NCBI RefSeq assembly: GCF_000004195.4
Contig: NC_030680.2
Location: 141,305,545-141,369,544, forward strand
Reading direction: 5' to 3'
DNA length: 64,000 bases
Source of the DNA: Xenopus tropicalis
Taxonomy: Eukaryota > Chordata > Amphibia > Anura > Pipidae
Shown here: positions 42,923 through 52,042 of the stretch, piece by piece
Layout: each line of letters opens with the position of its first letter
Numbering within the stretch: the stretch's first letter is position 1
Translations under genes and position numbers: made by a program
Notes under the pieces: model-generated
The model's input: the letters and a program-made list of their open reading frames with translations, nothing else
The model's database searches: none
Told to the model about the DNA's origin: nothing

Positions 42923-43328
42923 GATGAGCGAATCTGTTCCGTTTTGCTTCGCCGAAAAATTTGCGAATCTTTCAAAAGATCCGCAAAACTGCCAAAAATT
43001 CGCGAAACGGCGAAAAATGTTGTGCGACAAAAAAAATTGTCGCCCATGGCTATTATTTTGTCGCACGACTATTGTTTTGTCGCCCGCGGCTATTGTTTCG
43101 TTGCCCGCGGCTATTATTTTGTCACGCGGCTATTGTTTCGTCGGCCGCGGCTATTGTTTCGTCGGCCGGGGCTATTATTTTGTTGTGCGGCTATTATTTC
43201 GTCGCCTGCGGCTATTATTTCATCGCATTTTTCCGCAGCAAATTTTTTCATCCGTTTCGCGAAACAATCCGCCAATGGAGAAACGTGGAAATTTGACGCA
43301 AATCCATGCCTGCCAAAACATTTCGCCC
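42923..43328. mobile_element. hAT-type MITE, TAGTGATGAGCGAA family, with 20-21-bp minisatellite
   Basis: It begins TAGTGATGAGCGAATCTG and includes TTTGCGAATCTTTCAAAAG. It ends near GCCTGCCAAAACATTTCGCC plus CATCG. Bases 43040-43235 hold about nine units of GTCGCCCGCGGCTATTATTTT. The 7-residue periodic ORFs on both strands come from this repeat. Confidence 0.85.
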
Positions 43329-43339
43329 ATCGTCCTGAA

Positions 43340-43590
43340 TTAACGAATTCTGAAATGTTCGTATTCTTTGCGCAAAAGGCGATTTTTTTCATGGAAATTT
43401 CCTGAAAAGCACAAAAAACATGTGGAATTTTACCAAAATTTTTCCATACATTCCAAAATGTTCTATAATTTAGAAAAAATACTAATTTATCTCAAAATTG
43501 TTTAGTAAATAGGACCCATGGTGTCTATTTATTCTACAAATAAATTCTAAGGAGACCATAACTATCCATTTATTTACATTATGAACATTT
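43340..43590 (+). repeat. Copy of the segment amplified at 46.9-48.1 kb
   Basis: TGTTCGTATTCTTTGCGCAA, ACATTCCAAAATGTTCTATA, ATTTATCTCAAAATTGTTTA and GAGACCATAACTATCCATTT align in order with 46903-47152 and 47920-48131. It is more diverged than those copies are from each other. It also follows a TGATGAGCGAA MITE. Confidence 0.8.
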
Positions 43591-44060
43591 TTACCTTTTC
43601 CTAAATATCTGAATACCTCCCATGAACCAGATGTTCCTTATCCCTCTATTTAAGTCATTTCATTACTGTGTATGTTTGCCTATGAATAAGTGCACTAACG
43701 CACGAAATGCGTCAGGCACCTGTTTTTAATGTGAAGAAATAAAGATAATTTTTTAGCAGACCCTGGCAGTCCGGAGTGCTTTACGTCCTGCTTCTTTCTT
43801 TGATGATACTTACCCTTCAGCTACGGGTTCGGGGCCCCGAGCACCCGGACCAATCTAGGATATCGGTGAGCACACTGTTTTCTCCATTCATATGAAAATG
43901 AATAAGGAATAGGAGCCTTCTTGGTTTCAAGTGTCAGGCCCGACACCCGAGCCATTTAACACAAGGGGTATTTATCCTGTTTATTTTTGAATATTTGACC
44001 TTCACTTTTTCTTATTTTTCTATTCCTTAATGTTCTTTATTTTAAAAACCAGTTTGGTTA
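43591..44060. other. No gene seen
   Basis: Contains GTGCACTAACGCACGAAATG near 43690 and a GGGTTCGGGGCCCCGAGCAC palindrome near 43826-43845. I suspect an old repeat but have no second copy in the window. Confidence 0.3.
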
Positions 44061-44850
44061 TACAGGTATAGGACCCATTATCCAGAATGCCCGGGACCAA
44101 GGGTATTCCGCATAAGGGGTACTGGTACAGGATAAGTACAGGTACTGTTTTATAATTACAGAGAAAAGGGAATCATTTAACCATTAAATAAACCCAATAG
44201 GGCTGTTCTGCCCCAATAAGGGGTAATTATATCTTAGTTGGGATCAAGTACAGGTACTGTTTTATTATTACAGAGAAAAGGGAATCATTTAACCATTAAA
44301 TAAACCCAATAGGGCTGTTCTGCCCCCAATAAGGGGTAATTATATCTTAGTTGGGATCAAGTACAGGTACTGTTTTATTATTACAGAGAAAAGGGAATCA
44401 TTTAACCATGAAATAAACCCAATAGGGCTGTTCTGCCCCCAATAAGGGGTAATTATATCTTAGTTGGGATCAAGTACAGGTACTGTTTTATTATTACAGA
44501 GAAAATGGAATCATTTAACCATTAAATAAACCCAATAGGGCTGTTCTGCCCCAATAAGGGGTAATTATATCTTAGTTGGGATCAAGTACAGGTACTGTTT
44601 TATTATTACAGAGAAAAGGGAATCATTTAACCATTAAATAAACCCAATAGGGCTGTTCTGCCCCCAATAAGGGGTAATTATATCTTAGTTGGGATCAAGT
44701 ACAGGTACTGTTTTATTATTACAGAGAAAAGGGAAATCAATTTTTAAAATCTGAATTATTTGCTTATAATGGAGTCTATGGGAGACAGGCTTTCCGTAAT
44801 TCGGAGCTTTCTGGATATCGGGTTTCCGGATAAGGGATCCCATATCTGTA
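44061..44850 (-). mobile_element. TA-flanked MITE with satellite array F, inverted
   Basis: This is the only array on the minus strand. The right half (TACAGGTATAGGACCCATTA) is at 44061. Monomer marks GGTACTGTTTTAT fall at 44141, 44253, 44366, 44479, 44591 and 44704 (112, 113, 113, 112, 113 bp). The left half ends GGATCCCATATCTGTA at 44850. Both termini and TA flanks are present. A short extra GGTACTGGTACAGG near 44118-44131 marks the array edge. Confidence 0.9.
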
Positions 44851-46148
44851 TATTATTTAGTTGGGAGAATTTGGGTGTTTTTTTGCCTGTTGGGCGTTTT
44901 TTTCGTTTTGTTCCTTATCTACCTTATCTTGGCTACCCCAAGAATAAAAAAAAAACCCACCAAACAATTAGTACATTTGTTCCTCGACGCTTTTGTGACA
45001 GTTCTAATAAAATATTAATATTTTAATAATGGCTGCCTTAATTATGTGTATGAATGAAGACGTGAGATTGAAAAACAATTCAATCATTCGTCGGGAATTT
45101 TCGGATGAGCAAACACAGATTTATCAAATTAATCAAAGACTTTAAAAAAGAAAGGCAACTATCGAGAAGTTTAACGGTTTCGATACGAAACTGCGCGCGA
45201 GGGGTAGAAAGAGAGTTAACAAAGTCATGAGGGAAAATGGATAATAAACGATGTCGACGTTAATGGAGCTAAAATAATAATAATGGTTTCAAGACGACAA
45301 TGAGAAAAAAAACAAAAAAGGAGCCGAAGACAATATAATTTTTAATGTTTTACGGATGTAAAAAAACATGATACGAAAATGATCAACAGGAATAAAAGAG
45401 CATTGTTGTGCGAATAATTGGAGTTCTATTCTCAAACTGCTCTTCAACAACCAAACTTAAAAGAGAGAAAAAAATACCCAGAGATGTATAATTATAATGT
45501 ATACAGACTCTTAACAAAAAAAAGTGGAAAAAAAAAACATACCTGCATATCTCCGAGGCATAAATTACTTTAATTCCCCCAAAATATAAAAAAAAAAAAA
45601 ATACATGGTGAATAGTTGAATATGTTGGAGAAGGCTGCCTTTTCTAAAGAGAATCTCATTCCCCCCCCCCAAAAAAGAAAAGCTTCTTAGATAAAACAGT
45701 ATTGAATGTCAGGATCTACCATTTAAAATTCCATAAGCATCTTAACATTGTACCTGAAATATATAAAAAAAAAAAAGAAAAAACATCATATTTTACAAAT
45801 GTATGGTTATAAGATCTATTATCAGAAGCCCATAGACTGACATTTTCAAATGAAGTGCTCCACTCTCTGAAATTCATTACAAAACCCTCTTGCATTTAGT
45901 CAAAATTAATGAACCCCATGTGGCTGCCAAATGTTATCATCGAGTGAAAAGATGCAATCTTGAGATTTTATTTGACATTTATCTGCTGCCATCTTCCTCT
46001 TTTGTGTCACGCAGGCAGAGTGATTCCTAGACAAAACTAACAGTGTCAGCTTGAGTTGATCGTTCTGAAAAGAACATGGTATTAGCGCAAGGAAAAAAAA
46101 ATAAAAAAATTAACACCTACGCTCCTGCAAGGGATGCCGAACACTTTT
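44851..46148. other. AT-rich unique sequence, no gene seen
   Basis: Many A-runs, yet with CpG-containing words (CATTCGTCGGGAATTTTCGG, GTTTCGATACGAAACTGCGC, AACGATGTCGACGTTAATGG) at 45060-45320, unlike surrounding repeats. No ORF of note. Possibly a single-copy non-coding element. Confidence 0.35.
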
Positions 46149-47156
46149 GAAGGAATAAACTCCAGAGTGCAATGTGACACGGGTGCAGTTTGCTCTTATT
46201 GTTTAGGTGTCTGGGGTAGTGATGGGCAAAATGTTTCGGCAGGCATGGATTCAAAAAAATTGCAGCGCGTCCAAAAATTGTCGCCCGCGTGAAAAGAATA
46301 GTTGCTGGGGACTAAAGAATAGCCAAGCGAGACAAAAGAATAGCCGCGAGACAAAAGAATAGCCACGCGACAAAAGAATTGCCGCGGGCGACAAAAGAAT
46401 AGCCGGGCGAGACAAAAGAATAGCCACGTGACAAAAGAATAGCCGCGGGCGGCAAAAGAATAGCCCTGCGAGACAAAAGAATAGCCGCGGGCGACAAAAG
46501 AATAGCCGGGCGAGACAAAAGAATAGCCACGTGACAAAAGAATAGCCGCGAGCGACAAATGAATAGCCGCGGGTGACAAAAGAATAGCCGGGCGAGACAA
46601 AAGAATAGCCACGTGACAAAAGAATAGCCGCGAGCGACAAAAGAATAGCCGCGGACGACAAAAGAATAGCCGCGGACGACAAAAGAATAGCCGCAGGCGA
46701 CAAAAGAATAGCCATGGGCGACAATTTTTTTTGACGCACGACATTTTCGCAGTTTCCCAAATTTTTCACCGTTAAGTGAATCTTTTGAATGATTAGCAAA
46801 TTTTTCGGCGACATGAAACGGGACACATTCGCTCATCACTAGTCTGGGGAAATCGGCTTCTTCTAGTTCCGGGGTGCTTCGTAAATTCTCTGTAGATCGG
46901 GGCGGCAAGATGTTCGGAATGTTCGTATTTTTTGTGCAAAATACGATTTTTTCATGGAATTTTAACAAAAACCACAAAAAACATTTGGAATTTTACCAAA
47001 TTTTTTGCATACATTCCAAAGTGTTCTACAATTTAGAAAAAATACAAATTTATCTCAAAATTGTTTAGTAAATGGGCCCCACAGTGTCTAATTTATTCTA
47101 CAAATAAATTCTAGGGAGACCATAACTATCAGTTTACCTACATTATGAACATTTGT
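46149..47156 (+). repeat. Tandem duplication unit 1 (46-48 kb), MITE-filled
   Basis: The unit starts GAAGGAATAAACTCCAGAGT. It contains the target GTCTGGGG, a MITE, then AAATCGGCTTCTTCTAGTTC and the TTCGTATTTTTTGTGC ... ATTATGAACATTTGT segment. It is followed directly by unit 2 at 47157. Confidence 0.9.
46217..46841. mobile_element. hAT-type MITE with 20-22-bp minisatellite, perfect 8-bp duplication
   Basis: It starts TAGTGATGGGCAAAATG and ends ACATTCGCTCATCACTA. GTCTGGGG flanks it at 46209-46216 and 46842-46849. Bases 46285-46725 hold about 20 units of GACAAAAGAATAGCCGCGGG. Minus-strand ORFs of about 180-220 codons with GYSFVARL-type heptads are artefacts of the repeat: three frames are open at once. 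Confidence 0.93.
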
Positions 47157-48136
47157 GAAGGAATAAACTCCAGAATGCAATGTGACACGGGTGCAGTTTG
47201 CTCTTATTGTTTAGGTGTCTGGGGTAGTGATGGACGAAATGTTTCGCCAGGCATGGATTCACTGCGAATTTCCGCATTTAGCTATTGGCAGATTGTTTCG
47301 CGAAACGGATGCAAAAATTTGCCGTGGAAAAAATCGCCACGGTCCAAAAATTGTTGCCAGCGTCAAAAGAATAGTCGCGGGTGTCAAAAGAATTGTCGCG
47401 GGCGACAAAAGAATAGCCGCACGAGACAAAAGAATAGCCACGCGTGACAAAAGAATAGCTGCGGGTGACAAAAGAATAGCCACGGGACAAAAGAATAGCC
47501 GCAGGTGACAAAAAAATAGCCGCACGAGACAAAAGAATAGCCGCGGGCGACAAAAGAATAGCCTCGCAACAAAAGAAAAGCCTCGCGACAAAAGAATAGC
47601 CTCGCGACAAAAGAATAGCCGCGGATGACAAAAGAATAGCCTAGCCACAAAAGAATAGCCGTGGCCGATAAAAGAATAGCCGCGGGCGACAAAAGAATAG
47701 CCGCAGGCAACAAAAGAATAGCCATGGGCAACAATTTTTTTTGACGCACAACATTTTCACAGTTTTGCAAATTTTTCGCCGTTTCATGAATCTTTTGAAT
47801 GATTAGCAAATTTTTCAGCGACGTGAAATGGGACACATTCGCTCATCACTAGTCTGGGGGAAATCGGCTTCTTCTAGTTCCGGGGTGCTTCGTAAATTCT
47901 CTGTAGGTCGAGGTGGCAAGATGTTCGGAATGTTTGTATTTTTTGTGCAAAATACGATTTTTTCATGGAATTTTAACAAAAACCACAAAAAACATTTGGA
48001 ATTTTACCAAAATTTTTGCATACATTCCAAAGTGTTCTACAATTTAGAAAAATACAAATTTATCTCAAAATTGTTTAGTAACAAAATTGTTTAGGGAGAC
48101 CATAACTATCAGTTTACCTACATTATGAACATTTGT
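47157..48136 (+). repeat. Tandem duplication unit 2 (46-48 kb), MITE-filled
   Basis: It has the same order as unit 1: GAAGGAATAAACTCCAGAAT, GTCTGGGG, MITE, AAATCGGCTTCTTC, TTCGTATTTTTTGTGC, ATTATGAACATTTGT. It differs by scattered substitutions, an internal deletion near 48081 and a different minisatellite arrangement in the MITE. Confidence 0.9.
47225..47851. mobile_element. hAT-type MITE, second copy in the duplicated unit
   Basis: TAGTGATGGACGAAATGTTT to CATTCGCTCATCACTA, flanked by GTCTGGGG at 47217-47224 and 47852-47859. It is the same target and junction as the copy at 46217, so it is a duplicate, not an independent insertion. Its left arm is more complete (TTCACTGCGAATTTCCGC). About 17 minisatellite units span 47360-47720. 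Confidence 0.93.
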
Positions 48137-48410
48137 GAAGGAATAAACTCCAGAATGCAATGTGACAAGGGTGCAGTTTGCTCTTATTGTTTAGGTGTCT
48201 GGGGAAATCGGCTTCTTGTAGTTCCGGGGTGCTGGGTATACTCTCTGTAGGTCGGGGCGGCAAGATGTTCGGAATGTTCGTATTCTTTGTGCAAAATACA
48301 ATTTTTTCATTGAAATTTACCAAAAACTACAAACAACATTTGTCTGGGGAAATCAGCTTCTTCTAGTTCCGGGGTGCTTGGTATGTTCTCTGTAGGTTGG
48401 TGAGGGAAGA
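48137..48410 (+). repeat. Tandem duplication unit 3 plus partial unit 4, MITE-empty
   Basis: GAAGGAATAAACTCCAGAAT continues to GTGTCTGGGGAAATCGGC: the target GTCTGGGG (48197-48204) is present once with no MITE, an empty site. The unit breaks at about 48340 (AACAACATTTG), and a further partial copy, TCTGGGGAAATCAGCTTCTT, follows to about 48410. Confidence 0.9.
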
Positions 48411-48589
48411 AATTCATTGGCTATCACAATACTTTTGAACTTGTTCTTCTTCAGTGTGTTGGTGTCCACTGGGACAATTTGGGGGAAATTGGTCTCCCTA
48501 CGATTAGGGCAAATAAACAAAAGGAATTCTGGGAATGAATCCCAAAGAGCTCCAAGAAAATCCCATTTACATGGGTTTATCCTATAGGC
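48411..48589. other. Unique sequence
   Basis: No repeat or gene recognised. Confidence 0.35.
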
Positions 48590-48799
48590 TAGGGATCCCC
48601 AACCTTTTATATGTGTCCAAATCTAAAAAGAGTTGGGGAGCAACACAAGCATGAAAAATGACCCTGGGGGTGCCAAATAGGGGTTATAATTGGCTATCTG
48701 GTAGCCTCTATGTGGACTGGCAGCCTACAGGAGGCTCTACTTTGCCCCTACTTTGAGGCCACTGGGAGCAACATCCAAAGGGTTGGGGAGCAATATATA
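48590..48799 (+). mobile_element. hAT element (GGGGTCCCCAACC family), right end lost
   Basis: It starts CTAGGGATCCCCAACCTTTT. It shares GAGTTGGGGAGCAACACAAG and GGACTGGCAGCCTACAGGAG with other copies. It stops after GGTTGGGGAGCAATATATAT, without the terminal GGGGATCACTG. Confidence 0.85.
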
Positions 48800-49065
48800 T
48801 ACCTGACTAAATGATGTAGGAATCAATGGAAGATCTTTCTTTGCTTCGTAGTTTTAGAGATTTTTGATGCTGGCTTTTGTGCACCAAAAAGTCCTGGTTA
48901 TCATCCGACAAAGTAAAAAAAGTTGCCGTTTTTGTTACTTTTTGGCAACTTTTTTTGTTTTCAGTTTAGATCTTTTGATAAATGACTGCCATTCATGGAA
49001 ATAAGTATTTTCATTGCTTCTTAAAAACAAACAAACATGAGAACCAATTCATAATTTGTATATGC

Positions 49066-49222
49066 ATCCCCGGCCCGGAGTCCACTATCCAATAAGCACC
49101 ATTCTAATGGGCAAACACTTGCTGAGCCTTACAAGCCCATGCAGACTGCGGTGCATTCACACTGCCATGGGGTCTTATTGCCCAGGCTGCATGCAGTGGT
49201 GCCAGTAGCATATGCAACTTAG
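49066..49222 (+). repeat. Unit 0 of the 49-52 kb complex, MITE-empty
   Basis: CCCGGAGTCCACTATCCAAT, AAGCACCATTCTAATGGGC, CACTTGCTGAGCCTTACAAG, GCCCATGCAGACTGCGGTGC. The target TTGCTGAG is present once (49129-49136) with no MITE. This is the uninterrupted form of the host segment that is filled by a MITE in the units at 49502-52042. Confidence 0.9.
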
Positions 49223-49287
49223 GCCACGGAAGGGTTTAAGAAAAGTAAAAGAAAAATGATCAACTTTGGTGTTTATGTGAGAAAAAA

Positions 49288-49370
49288 ATGATGTCAGGAT
49301 TCGGATTCGGTTTGGCCAGGAGCGTGGATTCTTGAATGTCGAACCGAATCCTGAGTTTGGTGCATCCCTA
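49288..49370 (+). mobile_element. Fragment of hAT MITE with TAGGGATGCACC end
   Basis: GGATTCGGATTCGGTTTGGC to GTTTGGTGCATCCCTA is the right part of the family represented at 33257. The left end is lost. Confidence 0.8.
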
Positions 49371-49501
49371 CTGTAACGGTGCTTTTTCCTTTCTTGAGTT
49401 TTTTTTCCCCCCAGCGCCTGTGCACCCCTCCCTTTGAAACATATTCATGTGAAATCCAAAAAAAATCGTGTCTCAGTGACACAAAAGTCGAGTCCACACC
49501 T

Positions 49502-49705
49502 CCCTGGCCCAGAGTCCACTATCCAATAAGCACCATTCTAATGGGCAAAAACTTGCTGAGCAGTGATGAGCGAATGTGTCCCATTTCGCTTCGCCAATAA
49601 ATTCGGGAAACTGCGAAAATGTTGCACGGAAAAACATTGTCGCCTGCGCACGACTATTCTTTTGACACCTGCGACTATTCTTCTGACAATTTTGGCTGCA
49701 CGACT
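49502..49705 (+). repeat. Complex unit 1: host segment plus truncated MITE left part
   Basis: CCCAGAGTCCACTATCCAAT host segment, target TTGCTGAG (49553-49560), MITE left end CAGTGATGAGCGAATGTG from 49561, a few 20-bp minisatellite units, then a junction (GCACGACTATCCAATAAGC) back into host sequence. There is no MITE right end. Confidence 0.88.
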
Positions 49706-50221
49706 ATCCAATAAGCACCATTCTAATGGGCAAATACTTGCTGAGTAGTGATGAGCGAATCTGTCCCGTTTCGCTCCGCCAATAAATTCGCAAATCTTTC
49801 AAAAGATTCGCGAAACAGCAACAATGTTGCGCGGAAAACCACAACAATTTTGGCCGCGCGACTATTCTTTTGACACCTGCGACTATTCTTGCGACAATTT
49901 TGGCTGCGTAACTATTCTTTTTGATGCCCGTGACTATTCTTGCGACAATTTTGGCCGCGCGACTATTCTTTTGACACCCGCGACTATTCTTTTAAAGCGC
50001 GACTATTCTTTTGACACCTGTGACTATTCTTGCGACAATTTTGGCTGCATGACTATTCTTTTTGACGCCCGTGACTAAACTTGCGACAATTTTTTGGACG
50101 CGTGACTATTCTTGCGACAGTTTTGGCTGCGCGACTATTCTTTTGACACCCGCGACTATTCTTTTAAAGCGCGACTATTCTTTTAAAGCGCGACTATTCT
50201 TGCGACAATTTTGGCCGTGCA
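49706..50221 (+). repeat. Complex unit 2: host segment, MITE left part, minisatellite
   Basis: The host segment ATCCAATAAGCACCATTC is followed by TTGCTGAG (49738-49745) and the MITE left end TAGTGATGAGCGAATCTG (49746). About 16 units of CGACTATTCTTTTGACACC / GCGACAATTTTGGCYGCG follow. It then jumps back to host at GTGCAAGTATCCAATAAGC. Confidence 0.88.
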
Positions 50222-50823
50222 AGTATCCAATAAGCACCATTCTAAAGGGCAAATACTTGCTGAGAAGTGATGAGCGAATCTGTCCCTTGCCGCCCGCGAC
50301 AATTTTTGACGTGCGACTATTCTTTTGACGCCTGCGACTATTCTTGCGAAAATTTTGGCTGCGCAACTATTCTTTTAGACGCCCATGACTATACTTGAGA
50401 AAATTTTTTGGACACGCGACTATTCTTGCAACAATTTTGGCCGTGGGACTATTCTTTTGACACTCGCGACTATTCTTGCGAAAATTTTTGAATTTTTTCA
50501 TCCGTTTCGCAAAAAAATCCGCCAGTGGCGAAACGTGGGATCCATTTGCTGCAAATCCATGCCTGGCAAAACATTTCGCCATCACTATTGCTGAGCCTTA
50601 CAAGCCCATGCAGACTGCGGTGCATTCCCACTGCCATAGGATATTAATGCCCAGGCTGCATGCAGTGGTGCCAGTCTCGGAAATTACGAGCAGCTGGCAT
50701 ATAAATTTGATTGCAATGTGTCTCTTTTTGCCGTGACTGGAGACAAGTCCAAGAGGCAGTTATTAAATAACGTAGTGCAGGGTTCTGTGCCTTCATCGCT
50801 TCTTTAAAACATTTTATGGCGCC
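50222..50823 (+). repeat. Complex unit 3: host segment, MITE, right flank
   Basis: Host segment, TTGCTGAG (50257-50264), MITE from 50265 (AAGTGATGAGCGAATCTG) with the right end GGCAAAACATTTCGCCATCA at 50587, TTGCTGAG again (50588-50595), then 236 bp of right host flank to TTTTATGGCGCC (50823). It is the only unit here with both MITE ends and both target copies apart from the last. Confidence 0.9.
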
Positions 50824-51155
50824 CTTTATACTTGCTGAGTAGTGATGAGCGAATCTGTCCCGTTTTGCTTCGCCAATAAATTCGTGAATCTTTCAAAAGA
50901 TTCGCGAAACAGCAAAAATGGTGCGCCCACTATTCTTTTGACACCTGCGACTATTCTTGCGACAATTTTGGCTGCGCAACTATTCTTTTTGACGCCCGTG
51001 ACTATACTTGCGAAAAATTTTTGGACGCGTGACTATTCTTGCGACAATTTTGGCCGCGCGACTATTCTTTTGACACCCGCGACTATTCTTTTGACACCTG
51101 CGACTATTCTTTTGACGCCTGCGACTATTCTTGCGACAATTTTGGCCGTGCAACT
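50824..51155 (+). repeat. Complex unit 4: MITE left part and minisatellite
   Basis: CTTTATACTTGCTGAG (target 50832-50839), MITE left end TAGTGATGAGCGAATCTG from 50840 including TCGTGAATCTTTCAAAAGAT, minisatellite units, and the same junction, GTGCAACTATCCAATAAGC, into unit 5. Confidence 0.88.
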
Positions 51156-51509
51156 ATCCAATAAGCACCATTCTAAAGGGCAAATACTTGCTGAGTAGTG
51201 ATGAGCGAATCTGTCCCTGACGGCAAAAATGTTGCCTGTGACTATTCTTGTGACAATTTTGGCTGCGCAACTATTCTTTTTGATGCCCGTGACTATACTT
51301 GTGACAATTTTTCAGACGCGCGACTATTCTTGCAACAATTTTGCCCGCGCGACCATTCTTTTGACACTCGCAACTATTCTTGCGATAATTTTTGGTCGTG
51401 TGACTATTCTTGCAACAATTTTTTTCATCCATTTCGCAAAACAATCCACCATGGCGAAACGTGGAAATTTGCTGCGAATCCATGCCTGGCAAAGCCTTTC
51501 GCCCATCAC

Positions 51510-51796
51510 CAGGCCCGGATTTGTGGCGAGGCCACAAAGGCCCGGGCCTAGGGCGGCACGATTTTAGGGGCGGCATGCCGCCCCGCCGCAATGAAATTTT
51601 AACATTTAATGGCCATACGGAGCAGTGGGGACTTCTCCCCACTGCTCCGTATAGAAGTTTAAATGGGCGCGCATGCGCACTTGCGTCGGCACAGCTTGGC
51701 GCGGCAGGAAGGTTTGTTTGAGCATGCGCACCGGGGAGAGGGGGGGGCGCGAATGGGGGGCGGCCTAGGGGCGGGTGGATTTGAAATCCGGCGCTG
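51510..51796 (+). mobile_element. GC-rich hAT nested in a MITE, perfect 8-bp duplication
   Basis: It starts CAGGCCCGGATTTG and ends AAATCCGGCGCTG (inverted ends). CCCATCAC flanks it (51502-51509, 51797-51804). The length is 287 bp. The interior is GC-rich with CpGs (GCGCGCATGCGCACTTGCG) and includes a 16-bp perfect hairpin. Confidence 0.93.
51615..51651. other. Perfect hairpin in the nested hAT
   Basis: TACGGAGCAGTGGGGA and TCCCCACTGCTCCGTA are exact inverses separated by a few bases (CTTC-type loop). It would fold as DNA cruciform or RNA hairpin. Position accurate to a base or two. Confidence 0.8.
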
Positions 51797-52042
51797 CCCA
51801 TCACTATTGCTGAGCCTCACAAGCCCATGCAGACTGCGGTGCATTCCCACTGCCATAGGATATTAATGCCCAGGCTGCATGCAGTGGTGCCAGTCTCGGA
51901 AATTACGAGCAGCTGGCATATAAATTTGATTGCAATGTGTCTCTTTTTGCCGTGACTGGAGACAAGTCCAAGAGGCAGTTATTAAATAACGTAGTGCAGG
52001 GTTCTGTGCCTTCATCGCTTCTTTAAAACATTTTATGGCGCC

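Larger units (their letters stand above)
51156..52042 (+). repeat. Complex unit 5: MITE with nested hAT, right flank
   Basis: The host segment and TTGCTGAG (51188-51195) precede the MITE from 51196 (TAGTGATGAGCGAATCTGTC). It is interrupted near its right end by another hAT (51510-51796). The residual right end CCCATCACTA is followed by TTGCTGAG (51807-51814). Its 236-bp right host flank (51807-52042) has the same length as that of unit 3; I see one difference (CCTTAC/CCTCAC). Confidence 0.9.

Noticed and set aside
43678..43950. Possible coding exon or LINE piece around GCACTAACGCACGAAATGCG
   Set aside because: No ORF or second copy in the window; nothing beyond a suspicion of an old repeat.
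46196..46977. Three overlapping minus-strand ORFs of 180-220 codons with GYSFVARL-type heptads, and similar ORFs at 42921-43405 and 47259-47836
   Set aside because: They lie on a 20-22-bp minisatellite inside a MITE. All three frames are open together, and the ORFs end where the repeat ends. No protein family is recognisable.
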